Of a stretch of DNA of 40,868 bases, positions 22,577-30,747 are shown piece after piece. Where the stretch lies: NCBI RefSeq assembly GCF_019798055.1, contig NZ_JAHOPH010000035.1:1-40868 (forward strand), in the 5' to 3' direction. A model generated the notes under the pieces. The model made no database searches, was not told where the DNA came from, and saw only the letters and a list, made by a program, of their open reading frames with translations. Numbering within the stretch: the first letter of the stretch is position 1; each line of letters opens with the position of its first letter. Source of the stretch: Salsipaludibacter albus. Lineage in GTDB: Bacteria > Actinomycetota > Nitriliruptoria > Nitriliruptorales > Nitriliruptoraceae. The translations under genes were made by a program, and so were the position numbers.

Positions 22577-23659
22577 CTACCAGGGGCGTTCGGCCTGCTC
22601 CTCGGTGAGGTGGCCGGTGGGCAGTTGCGAGGCGTCGTCGTCGACCAGGTCGGCGAGGCGGTCGATCAGGACACGCAACTGGCCGAAGCTGCGACGATCG
22701 AAGTGCAACCGGAGCCGCTCGAGGTCGACGCAGTCGTCGTCGGCCACCTCGGCCGGGGTCGCCTCGACCCGCCGGATCTCGCCGCTGGCCAGGATGCCGG
22801 CGAACTCGCGGTTGTAGGCCGCCAGTTGGTCGTCGTCGGGGGCGTGGCGCATCCGCATGACCAGCTCACCGTCGACGAACCGCTGCGAGTGGTAGTTGGC
22901 GTAGAAGCGCTTGATCTCGTGGACCGCGGCGTCGGCGTCGGTGCACAGCTGGACGAGGTTGGTGTCGTCCGGACCGATCAGGCCCTTGCCACCCAGCACC
23001 GCGCTGACGCCGTCGAACACCGACGCCCAGTAGTCGGTGCCCGGGGCCTCGACCAGCACGATCGGGTGCATGTCGGACTTGCCGGTCTGGATCAGGGTGA
23101 TGAGCTCGAAGAACTCGTCCAGGGTCCCGAAGCCACCCGGGAAGATGGCGAACGCCTGGGACTCCTTGACGAACGCCAGCTTGCGGGTGAAGAAGTACTT
23201 GAAGTTGACCGTGCGCTCGGGGGCGAGGTAGTCGTTGGACGACGACTCGAACGGCAGCCGGATCGCGACCCCGTAGCCGTGCTCGACCCCGGCACCCCGG
23301 TTGCCGGCCTCCATGATCCCGGGGCCTGCGCCGGTCAGCGTCGCCCACCCCTGCTCGGCCATCTTCGCCGCGAACTCCATCGCCAGCCGGTAGTTCGGGT
23401 CGTCCTCGTGCAACCGGGCCGAGCCGAAGATCGTCACCTTGGGCTCCTCGCTGCGCGAGAACACCAGGTCGGAGTAGCGCATCTCCTTCAGGGCGGTGTT
23501 GATCAGCTTGAGGTCACCCCGGGCCGGGGCGTCGCGGTGCAGCTTGAGGGCGGTGGTGATCAGCTCGCCGACCAGGTCCGCGTCGTCACCGCCGCCGGCA
23601 TCCGCCACCAGTTCCGCGATGCGTCGGTCGAGGTCGTCGTTGCCGAGTGAGTAGGCCAT
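22577..23659 (-). CDS. LOG-family Rossmann protein (putative nucleotide-binding/phosphoribohydrolase-like)
   Basis: 360 residues. The LOG core (about 73-270) has VTIFGSARL, GAGPGIMEAGNRGA (from residue 110) and the signature PGGFGTLDEFFE (174-185), which in cytokinin-activating LOG enzymes binds AMP and holds the catalytic Glu. N- and C-terminal extensions of about 70 and 90 residues make it longer than plant LOG (about 215), as in the large bacterial LOG-like/TIGR00730-related group. The substrate is unknown. TAGCCT at 23673-23668 lies 8 nt before the ATG at 23659, indicating a leaderless transcript. It is divergent from the DUF1704 gene. Confidence 0.87.
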   Translation of the reverse strand: MAYSLGNDDLDRRIAELVADAGGGDDADLVGELITTALKLHRDAPARGDLKLINTALKEMRYSDLVFSRSEEPKVTIFGSARLHEDDPNYRLAMEFAAKMAEQGWATLTGAGPGIMEAGNRGAGVEHGYGVAIRLPFESSSNDYLAPERTVNFKYFFTRKLAFVKESQAFAIFPGGFGTLDEFFELITLIQTGKSDMHPIVLVEAPGTDYWASVFDGVSAVLGGKGLIGPDDTNLVQLCTDADAAVHEIKRFYANYHSQRFVDGELVMRMRHAPDDDQLAAYNREFAGILASGEIRRVEATPAEVADDDCVDLERLRLHFDRRSFGQLRVLIDRLADLVDDDASQLPTGHLTEEQAERPW

Positions 23660-23667
23660 GGCCCCGG

Positions 23668-23673
23668 AGGCTA
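23668..23673 (-). promoter_or_regulatory. Leaderless -10 box of the LOG gene
   Basis: On the minus strand TAGCCT is followed by 8 nt and the ATG at 23659. The spacing matches that of the boxes at 13706 and 37546. Confidence 0.45.
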
Positions 23674-23744
23674 TCGAGTGGGCCGCTCGCTCCCGCCGGT
23701 CGGCCGGTGAGGTCGTCGCGTGGTGGTCCGGTCGTCACCACCCG

Positions 23745-23774
23745 TTGACCAGCACGGTCGCGAGGCGTCATACT
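23745..23774 (+). promoter_or_regulatory. Sigma-A-like promoter of the DUF1704 gene
   Basis: TTGACC (23745-23750) and CATACT (23769-23774) are separated by 18 nt, the best -35/-10 pair in the window. Transcription would start near 23781 and give a leader of about 45 nt before the ATG at 23827. Confidence 0.55.
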
Positions 23775-23826
23775 CAGGACCTCGACGCCGTGTCGAGGAG
23801 GACCCGCCGGCACCCCGGCGGACGAC

Positions 23827-25110
23827 ATGCCCGCGAGGCCCACCGTGGACGACGACCGTGCACGGATCATCGAGGCCTCGGACCTCCTGGCGGCGGCCGC
23901 GGGTCCCCTGCGGGTGCTGACCCACCTGGCGTGGCCCGCCGAGGTCCGCGAGACCTTCCTGTCGAGCGGAGCCAGCCACCTTCCCGCGGTGACCTACCCC
24001 TCGATCGACGTGGCGCCGACCATGGACCTGGTGGCCCGGGCTCGCGCGCTGGTCCCGGGCGACGACCCGATCGACCGGTGGCTGCGCGAGACCGCCGGCC
24101 AGGTCGAGACGACCGTGCACATGATGGCCGCGGCCGGCACGCCCACGTTCCACCAGCACGCCGTGAGCCTGTACGGCGCGCCGACCTCGCCGCTGCCACG
24201 CGCGACGGTGACGCCGCTGGACCTCGCCGAGGACGTCCACGAGGTGCTGGGCCACCTGGCCGCGTTCGAGATGGGGCTGACCGAACCGCCGTCGCACACC
24301 GCCGACGAGGTGGCGACCACCGTGCGCGCGGGCCTGGCGGTGGTGTTCGGCGCCGACGCCCCACCGGTCACGATCGTCGACCAGTTGTCGGCCAACGCCG
24401 CCGCGTCGGCACGCGGCATCCGGATCCGGCGAGACGCCCTGTTCACCGACCGCGACGCCGCCCAGTTGCTCCAGCACGAGGCCTACATCCACGTCGCCAC
24501 GTCGCTGAACGGTCGCCGCCAGCCGCTGAAGCTCCTCGCGGTCAGCCGACCCGGAACGGCCCGCGCCCAGGAAGGCCTCGCCGTGTTCGCGGAGCTGGCC
24601 AGCGGCACCGCCGAGCTCGACCGCATGCGACGCCTCGCCGACCGGGTGCTGGGCATCCAGGCGGTGGTCGACGGGGCCGACTTCGTCGAGCTGTTCCGCT
24701 GGTTCCGCGAGCGGACGCCCGACGACGTCCAGGCCTACGAGTCGGCCCGCCGGATCTTTCGGGGCAGCCCCGTCACCGGGGGCCACCCCTTCACCAAGGA
24801 CGTGGTCTACCTCTACGGCCTGCTCGAGATCGCCAGCACGGTCCGGACGGCGTTCGCGGCCGGGCGGATGGACCTGCTGCGCCTGCTGATGGTCGGCAAG
24901 CTGCCGGTCCGGGCGCTGCCGGCGCTGGCCCACTGCGCACGGATGGGGCTGGTCGAGCGCCCGGCCTTCCTGCCGCCGTGGGTGGCCGACCCACGCGGGA
25001 TCCTCGCCCTGCTCACGCTGAGCACCTTCCTGGCCCGCATCGACCTGCCGGAGATGGTGGCCGAGCTCGGCGACATCCTCGACGCCTCGCCCGTGGTGAG
25101 CTGGGACTGA
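23827..25110 (+). CDS. DUF1704 protein, QEGLA-motif putative metallopeptidase
   Basis: 427 residues. The family hallmarks are present: H217-E218-x3-H222 in LLQHEAYIHVATSLNG and the QEGLA motif (248-252), whose Glu is the likely third zinc ligand. Related DUF1704 proteins are named flavohemoglobin expression-modulating QEGLA proteins, and eukaryotic relatives (MATCAP) are tubulin tyrosine carboxypeptidases. The bacterial substrate is unknown. All motif residues look intact, so a working enzyme is likely. The ATG at 23827 has only a weak Shine-Dalgarno, but a good promoter lies upstream. A hairpin follows the stop. Confidence 0.85.
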   Translation: MPARPTVDDDRARIIEASDLLAAAAGPLRVLTHLAWPAEVRETFLSSGASHLPAVTYPSIDVAPTMDLVARARALVPGDDPIDRWLRETAGQVETTVHMMAAAGTPTFHQHAVSLYGAPTSPLPRATVTPLDLAEDVHEVLGHLAAFEMGLTEPPSHTADEVATTVRAGLAVVFGADAPPVTIVDQLSANAAASARGIRIRRDALFTDRDAAQLLQHEAYIHVATSLNGRRQPLKLLAVSRPGTARAQEGLAVFAELASGTAELDRMRRLADRVLGIQAVVDGADFVELFRWFRERTPDDVQAYESARRIFRGSPVTGGHPFTKDVVYLYGLLEIASTVRTAFAAGRMDLLRLLMVGKLPVRALPALAHCARMGLVERPAFLPPWVADPRGILALLTLSTFLARIDLPEMVAELGDILDASPVVSWD

Positions 25111-25131
25111 CCCGGTGGGGCCACCACCGGG
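25111..25131 (+). terminator. Hairpin after the DUF1704 gene
   Basis: CCCGGTGG (25111-25118) and CCACCGGG (25124-25131) form a perfect 8-bp stem with a 5-nt loop directly after the stop at 25110. Confidence 0.5.
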
Positions 25132-25166
25132 GCGGACGGACAGCGGATCGGCCGGGAACCGCCGAG

Positions 25167-25172
25167 TACGGT
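25167..25172 (+). promoter_or_regulatory. Candidate -10 box of the aconitase gene
   Basis: TACGGT fits TANNNT and would give a leader of about 34 nt containing GAAGG before the ATG at 25212. Confidence 0.35.
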
Positions 25173-25211
25173 GGACTGCGACGACTTTCCCACCGACGAA
25201 GGCACGACCTG

Positions 25212-27200
25212 ATGGCCCGCAACGTCGCCACGAAGATCCTCGAGGACCACCTCGTCGAGGGTGAGCTCACCCCCGGGACGCCGATCGCGCTGCGCATCGA
25301 CCAGACCCTGACCCAGGACGCCACGGGCACCCTGGTCATGCTCGAGCTCGAGGCGATGGGGCTCGACCGGATCAAGACCGAGGTCTCGACCCAGTACGTC
25401 GACCACAACCTGATCCAGGAGGACCACAAGAACCCCGACGACCACAAGTTCCTGCAGTCGGCGTCGGCCCGGTTCGGCCTGCACTTCTCGCGTCCCGGCA
25501 ACGGCGTGTCCCACCCGGTCCACCAGCAGCGCTTCGGCCGGCCCGGCGCGACCCTGGCCGGCTCGGACTCCCACTCCCCCGCCGCGGGCGCGATCGGGAT
25601 GATCGCGATCGGCTCGGGCGGGCTGGACGTGGCGATGGCGATGGCCGGCGAGCCCCTGCGGATCAAGGCGCCCGAGATCTGGGGCATCGAGCTGACCGGT
25701 GAGCTGCCCGACTGGGTGTCGGCCAAGGACGTCATCCTCGAGATGCTGCGACGCCACGGGGTCGACGGCGGGGTCGGTCGGATCATCGAGTACCACGGCC
25801 CGGGCCTGGACGGCCTGTCGGCGATGGACCGCCACGTCATCGCGAACATGGGTGCCGAGCTGGGCGCCACCACGACGGTCTTCCCGGCCGACGAGACCGT
25901 GCGCCAGTACCTCGCCAGCTACGGCCGCGAGGACGACTTCACCGAGATCGTGGTGGACGACCCCACCTACGACGTCACCGACGCGATCGACCTGTCGACC
26001 CTGGTGCCGCTGATCGCCGAGCCGACCTCGCCGGGCAACGTCGTCGAGGTCGAGTCGATCGCGGGCAAGCCCATCAGCCAGTCCTACATCGGGTCGTCGG
26101 CCAACCCGGGCTACCGGGACGTCGCGATCGTCGCCCAGGTGCTCAAGGACGCCGACGCCAAGGCCCACCCGGACGTGTCGCTGGACATCAACCCGTCCTC
26201 GCGCTCGATCCTGGCCGACCTGATCCGCGACGGCCACCTCTACGAGCTGGTCTCGCGTGGTGCCCGCATCCACCAGGCCGGCTGCAACGGCTGCATCGGC
26301 ATGGGCCAGGCCCCGGCGACCGACACGATCTCGCTGCGCACCACGCCACGCAACTTCCCGAACCGGTCGGGCACCAAGGAGGACCGCGTCCACCTCTGCT
26401 CGCCCGAGACGGCCGTCGCCTCGGCCATCACCGGCGTCATCACCGACCCGCGCACGCTCGCCGACAGCCAGGGGATCTCGTACCCATCGGTCAGCGAGCC
26501 CACGAACCCGACGATCGACGACGACCTGCTCCAGGCCCCGCCGTCGCCGGAGGAGTCGGCGGCGACCGAGATCGTCAAGGGCCCCAACATCGACTCGCTG
26601 CCCGAGCTCGAGTCCCTGCCGGACAGCCTCGACGTCCCGGTGCTGCTGAAGGTCGGCGACGACATCTCGACCGACGAGATCCTGCGCGCGGGCACCGAGG
26701 TGCTGCCCTACCGGTCCAACATCCCCAAGATCGCCCAGTTCACCTACGACGTCGTCGACGAGACCTACCCGTCGCGCGCCGAGGCGCAGCGGGACGCCCC
26801 GGACGACGGCCACGACTCGGGCCACGCGATCGTCGGGGGCACCAACTACGGCCAGGGATCGTCGCGGGAGCACGCCGCGATCGCCCCGCGCTACCTCGGC
26901 CTGCGGGTCGTCGTCGTGAAGGACTACGCCCGGATCCACTGGCAGAACCTGGCCAACTTCGGGGTGCTGGCCCTGGAGTACGCCGACCCGTCCGACCACG
27001 ACCGGCTCGAGCAGGGCGACGTGCTGCACCTGGCCGGCCTGCGCGAGCTGGTGGAGTCCGGCAACGAGGTCGAGGTGTCGATCACCGGTGCCGACGGCGC
27101 CGACAAGGGCAGCTTCACGGCCCGCCACACGCTGTCGGACCGCCAGCGTGCCTACGTCGCTGCCGGCGGCACCACCAACTGGATGCGCGACCGCATCTAG
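25212..27200 (+). CDS. acn: Aconitate hydratase, short Aquifex-type
   Basis: 662 residues, shorter than AcnA (about 890) and fitting the putative/Aquifex-type aconitases. It isomerises citrate to isocitrate in the TCA cycle with a [4Fe-4S] cluster. The catalytic part has GSDSHSPAAGA, YVDHNL and PRNFPNRSGT. Cluster cysteines are C358 and C361 (GCNGCIGMG) and probably C396 (HLCSPETA). The usual Cys in the GSCTN motif is replaced by GSSANPG, which I believe is normal in this subgroup. The swivel domain (from about 475) has DDISTDEILRAG and GGTNYGQGSSREHAA. It is a single gene with its own promoter and terminator. Confidence 0.94.
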   Translation: MARNVATKILEDHLVEGELTPGTPIALRIDQTLTQDATGTLVMLELEAMGLDRIKTEVSTQYVDHNLIQEDHKNPDDHKFLQSASARFGLHFSRPGNGVSHPVHQQRFGRPGATLAGSDSHSPAAGAIGMIAIGSGGLDVAMAMAGEPLRIKAPEIWGIELTGELPDWVSAKDVILEMLRRHGVDGGVGRIIEYHGPGLDGLSAMDRHVIANMGAELGATTTVFPADETVRQYLASYGREDDFTEIVVDDPTYDVTDAIDLSTLVPLIAEPTSPGNVVEVESIAGKPISQSYIGSSANPGYRDVAIVAQVLKDADAKAHPDVSLDINPSSRSILADLIRDGHLYELVSRGARIHQAGCNGCIGMGQAPATDTISLRTTPRNFPNRSGTKEDRVHLCSPETAVASAITGVITDPRTLADSQGISYPSVSEPTNPTIDDDLLQAPPSPEESAATEIVKGPNIDSLPELESLPDSLDVPVLLKVGDDISTDEILRAGTEVLPYRSNIPKIAQFTYDVVDETYPSRAEAQRDAPDDGHDSGHAIVGGTNYGQGSSREHAAIAPRYLGLRVVVVKDYARIHWQNLANFGVLALEYADPSDHDRLEQGDVLHLAGLRELVESGNEVEVSITGADGADKGSFTARHTLSDRQRAYVAAGGTTNWMRDRI

Positions 27201-27212
27201 CGCTCGCCTCCC

Positions 27213-27248
27213 GGGGATCCCACGACGCATGTGGCCTCGTGGGACCCC
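27213..27248 (+). terminator. Rho-independent-type hairpin after aconitase
   Basis: GGGGATCCCACGA (27213-27225) pairs with TCGTGGGACCCC (27237-27248) over 12 bp with one bulged A and an 11-nt loop, starting 12 nt after the stop. The rest of the gap up to 27508 shows no gene or recognisable site. Confidence 0.6.
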
Positions 27249-27508
27249 TGCGCCACGGTGGTCGACGCCGGCGTGGTCCAGCAACCTCCCGCCACGTCCT
27301 CCACGGACCCGCCACGAACGCACACGGCGGCACCGCAGCGGGCAGCGTGACGCACCCGCCACGGGCGACCGGGCGTGGTCGTGCGCTGGGCGGGGAGCGT
27401 GGGCCGATCCGTCGCCAACCGTGGACCCTCGTCGACGTGCTGGGCACACTCGTCGACTCCCCGGGCCGGGCCGGCCGACGGGTGTCGAGCAGCGAGGAGC
27501 ACCCGACC

Positions 27509-28420
27509 GTGCCGTGGACCACGACCCTCGCCCAGGCCCTCGACGACGTCCGGGTGCACACCGAGGGCCTGCCCGAGCGCGGGTGGGAGCGCGACGGCCT
27601 CGCCACTGGCTTCGAGTCCCTGGACCGGGTGCTGACGGGGCTGCGGCCGGGCGAGGTGACCGTCGTGGCCGGACTGCCCGCGGTCGGGACGACGTCGTTC
27701 GCGGTCTCGATCGCGCGCCACGTGGTCGGACACGGTCGGCGTGACGTCGTGTGGGCGTCGGTGGACGAGGACGTCCCCGCCGTGGCACGCAACTTCCTGT
27801 CCGCCCAGGCCCTGGTCACCACGGAGCAGCTCCGCCTCGGGGCACTGTCGGCCACCGAGCGCGCCCGGTGCGAGGCGGCCATCGCCCACCTGACCCGCTC
27901 GAGCCGGCCCGGCCAGCCCGCGCTGCACGGGTTCGAGGCAGACTGCAACCCGCTCGACATCGTGGCCGGGCGAGACACCACCACCGCCGACATCGCCCGG
28001 GCCGTCGAGGCGCTGCCCGGCACGGACCTGCTGGTGGTGGACGACCTCAAGCGGCTGCTCTACAACGACCACGCCGCGCACCCCGACCGGGACCTCGACC
28101 ACGTCGACGCCCTGGTCATGCGCGAGCTCGGGCGGCTGGCCACCACGCACCGGCTGCACGTGCTGGCGACCGCCCGGCTGTACCGCACCCACCAGCGGTC
28201 GGGCGAGCCCGGACCCAACGACTTCCGCCCGTTCTCGGCGTTCCACGACCAGGCCGACAACGTCGTGGGGGTGTGGCGCGACGACCTGCGCGACGACGAC
28301 AGCCCCGAGTGCGGCATCATGCGCGTGGGCCTGCTCCGCAGCCCCGGTGCCGGCCGCTGGGAGGGCCGCCTGGCCCACGTGCTGGACCGCCGGCTGGTCG
28401 CGAACCTCGCCCGGGGCTGA
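27509..28420 (+). CDS. DnaB-helicase-C-like RecA-fold protein with altered P-loop
   Basis: 303 residues. The segment GLATGFESLDRVLTGLRPGE (residues 30-49) followed by VTVVAGLPAVGTTSFAVSIA matches the start of the DnaB/KaiC-type RecA domain. The Walker A position reads GLPAVGTT (55-62), with Thr in place of the invariant Lys. A Walker B-like DLLVVDDLKRL, a later HVLATARL strand and an FRPFSAFHDQADNVV segment also follow DnaB. The N-terminal DnaB domain is absent, so it is not the replicative helicase, and normal ATP hydrolysis is doubtful. The GTG at 27509 has GAGGAG 9 nt upstream. It is first in a three-gene plus-strand group. Role unknown. Confidence 0.75.
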   Translation: MPWTTTLAQALDDVRVHTEGLPERGWERDGLATGFESLDRVLTGLRPGEVTVVAGLPAVGTTSFAVSIARHVVGHGRRDVVWASVDEDVPAVARNFLSAQALVTTEQLRLGALSATERARCEAAIAHLTRSSRPGQPALHGFEADCNPLDIVAGRDTTTADIARAVEALPGTDLLVVDDLKRLLYNDHAAHPDRDLDHVDALVMRELGRLATTHRLHVLATARLYRTHQRSGEPGPNDFRPFSAFHDQADNVVGVWRDDLRDDDSPECGIMRVGLLRSPGAGRWEGRLAHVLDRRLVANLARG

Positions 28421-28468
28421 CACCGGCGGCACCACCATCACCCACCCCCGCGACACGGGAACCACGTC

Positions 28469-29701
28469 ATGCAGGGACCGTCCACCACCGACACGGCACG
28501 CCTCCTCGACCTGCTCGGGGACGCCGATGCCGACGTGCGCCTGCAGGCGGTCCTCGACCTGGGGCAGGCACGGCACGGACCGGCCGCCCCCGCACTGGTC
28601 GAGCGCTTCGCCCGGGAGTGGGACTTCCAGGTCCGCGAGGCCCTGACCTGGGCGACCCTGCGGATGGACGACACTGCCCTGTCGATGGTTCGCACCGCGC
28701 TGGGCGATCCCCGGTGGCCAGCCCGTCTCCAGGCCACCCACACCCTCAGCAAGGTCGGCGCCCCCAAGGACACCGTTCGACTGCTGCCGGTCGTCGACGA
28801 CCCGGTGGACTGCGTCGCCGCACGGGCGTACTGGGCCGTGGCGCAGTGCGGTGACCCGGTCGCGGTCCCGGCACTGGTGGACCAGCTCGCGCGGGGCACG
28901 TCCGAGCATCGCAACAGCCTGCTGGTCGCCCTCGACGCGTTCGGCGGGGAGGCCGTCCCGGCGCTGGTCACGGCCCTGCGACATGCCCCGGCAGGCGGGG
29001 CGCGGCGTCATGCCGCCGACGTCCTGGCGTTCATGGGTGCGCCCGTGGCCGACCCGGCCGAGCCGGCCCTGGTGGCTGCGCTCGACGATCCCGACGAGTG
29101 GGTCCGGATCGCGGCGCTCAACGGCCTCGGCCAGCTGCGGACCACGACCGCCTGGGAGACCGTGGAGTCCCGGACCGGGTCGGACGGCCGCCCCGGCCTG
29201 CTGGCCCGTCGGCTGGTGGAGCGCCGACCGCCCGACCGCGTGCTGGCCCGTCACCGGGTGCGCACGGACCCACGGGTCGACGACGCGGTCGGTCCGCCCC
29301 CGACCGCCGACCCGGGACGCTGGCCGGAACCCGACCACGACCTGGTCACCCACTCCGGTGGCCCGCTGGCCGACCGGCTCGGCCCCATGCTGGCCCTCCA
29401 GGTCGCGGTCGCCCGCCCGGCGTACCTGTCCCGTGCCGAGGTCCCCGTCGCCGTCCTGGGGGCGGTCCACGACGACGCCCACCGCGCGGCGATCGACGAC
29501 GGGCGTGACGCCGTCGCCGCGGGTCGCGTCGCCGCCGGAGCCGTGGAGCAGTACGTCCACGACCACGTCTTCGAGGAACAGATGTCCGTGGCAGACCCGG
29601 GCAAGCTCGTGAAGGACCTGCTCCGGGGCACGGAGGTCGCGATCCTCGACTTCGTCCGGGCACCGGCCCCACGCACTCCCCCCGGGCCCACGACGTGGTG
29701 A
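28469..29701 (+). CDS. HEAT-repeat protein fused to an EF-Ts-like C-terminal domain
   Basis: 410 residues. Residues 1-225 are HEAT/PBS-lyase-type repeats: LLGDADADVRLQAVLDLG, DDPVDCVAARAYWAVAQCGD, LDDPDEWVRIAALNGLGQL and others. After a polar linker (about 230-300), residues 306-398 resemble the dimerisation/C-terminal part of elongation factor Ts: MLALQVAVARPAYLSRAEVP corresponds to the EF-Ts stretch ending PxYLxREdVP, and SVADPGKLVKDLL with EVAILDFVR corresponds to the EF-Ts end (xxDPxKtVxxLL...EVxxFvRf). The EF-Ts N-terminal UBA domain and core are missing. I know of no such fusion. It may bind EF-Tu or a similar partner. The stop overlaps the next gene. Confidence 0.75.
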   Translation: MQGPSTTDTARLLDLLGDADADVRLQAVLDLGQARHGPAAPALVERFAREWDFQVREALTWATLRMDDTALSMVRTALGDPRWPARLQATHTLSKVGAPKDTVRLLPVVDDPVDCVAARAYWAVAQCGDPVAVPALVDQLARGTSEHRNSLLVALDAFGGEAVPALVTALRHAPAGGARRHAADVLAFMGAPVADPAEPALVAALDDPDEWVRIAALNGLGQLRTTTAWETVESRTGSDGRPGLLARRLVERRPPDRVLARHRVRTDPRVDDAVGPPPTADPGRWPEPDHDLVTHSGGPLADRLGPMLALQVAVARPAYLSRAEVPVAVLGAVHDDAHRAAIDDGRDAVAAGRVAAGAVEQYVHDHVFEEQMSVADPGKLVKDLLRGTEVAILDFVRAPAPRTPPGPTTW

Positions 29702-30693
29702 CGCCGGTGCCGACGGGCCGGACCACGCTGCTGACAGCCGGACTCACCGGCCTGGGCGGCCTGGGCTGGGCGACGAGCCGAGCGCGGGGCCGCACCCGGC
29801 GCACCGCGGCCGACATCGCCGAACTCGACCCGCAGACGCAGGCCCGGGAGATCGTCTGGCTGCTGTCGACCCACGAGTTCCCATGGGACCTCGAGACGGC
29901 GCTGTCGTTCGCCCTGTTCCGGACCTACGCGTCGCCCGACATCGCGGTCGTGCTGGACGCCACCGGCGAGTTCGGGCACCGGGCCAGAAAGCGCTACGAC
30001 GACACCGAGCTGGTCATGGCGTGGATGGCACGCGACGGCCTGGACGGCCGGCTCGGACGCACTGCCCTGCGACGGATGAACGCGATGCACGCCGCGTTCG
30101 AGCTCGACCCGGTCGACCTGCACTACGTGCTGACGACGTTCATCTGCGAGCCGCTGCGGTGGATCGAGCGCTGGGGCTGGCGACCGCTGACCGATGCCGA
30201 GGTGGCCGCGAGCCTGCGCTGGTACCTGGACCTGGGACGTCACATGGGCCTGCGTGACCTGTCCGAGGACCTCGCCGACCATGATGCGTTCAACCGGGCC
30301 TACGAGGCCGAGCGCTTCCGGTACCACCCCGCGAACCGCCGGGTCGCCCAGGCCTCGGTGGACATGTTCCTGCAGGCGCACCTTCCCGCGCCCGTGCACC
30401 CTGCAGGCGAGGTGGCGATCCGCGCCCTGCTGGATCCGCCGCTGCTGGCCGCGTTCGGGTGGGAGCCGGCCCCGCCGGCCGTCGTGACCGCGGTCCACGC
30501 GGCCCTGCGTGCACGAGCGTGGGTGCAGCGCACCCTCGTGCCGGAGCGGCGAACGCCCCACGACTTGACCCGGGTCGATCGGCCGACCTACCCCACCGGC
30601 CACCGGGTGGAGCAGCTCGGCACGTTCCCGACCGAGGCGGACCGTGCCCGGGTGGCCTCCGCCCGCGAGGACCTCGACGGCCACCGCACCTGA
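29698..30693 (+). CDS. DUF2236/MpaB-type oxygenase-like protein
   Basis: 331 residues. All-helical DUF2236 pattern: HEFPWDLETALSFALFRTYA, GEFGHRARKRYDDTELV, RRMNAMHAAFELD, YVLTTFICEPLRWIERWGWR, and FRYHPANRRVA near 200-210. The family includes the rubber oxygenase Lcp and fungal MpaB; His residues bind heme in Lcp, but the ligand here cannot be told. An N-terminal Gly/Leu-rich stretch (about 10-25) may be a weak membrane segment. The GTG at 29698 overlaps the stop of the HEAT gene as GTGA; a GTG at 29695 in the same frame is equally possible. Coupling to the previous gene suggests shared expression. Confidence 0.8.
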   Translation: MTPVPTGRTTLLTAGLTGLGGLGWATSRARGRTRRTAADIAELDPQTQAREIVWLLSTHEFPWDLETALSFALFRTYASPDIAVVLDATGEFGHRARKRYDDTELVMAWMARDGLDGRLGRTALRRMNAMHAAFELDPVDLHYVLTTFICEPLRWIERWGWRPLTDAEVAASLRWYLDLGRHMGLRDLSEDLADHDAFNRAYEAERFRYHPANRRVAQASVDMFLQAHLPAPVHPAGEVAIRALLDPPLLAAFGWEPAPPAVVTAVHAALRARAWVQRTLVPERRTPHDLTRVDRPTYPTGHRVEQLGTFPTEADRARVASAREDLDGHRT

Positions 30694-30747
30694 TCGACCG
30701 GGTGCCGGTGGACGGGCGGGTGACGGGTGGCGGGCCGATGCGGATCG

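Noticed and set aside
26080-26110. Missing cluster Cys as a sign of inactive aconitase
   Set aside because: The GSSANPG form goes together with a Cys in LCSPETA and is, to my knowledge, the normal state of this short aconitase group.
27239-27508. Upstream extension of the DnaB-like gene
   Set aside because: No conserved sequence, and GAGGAG at 27494-27499 fits the GTG at 27509. The aconitase terminator lies at the beginning of this gap.
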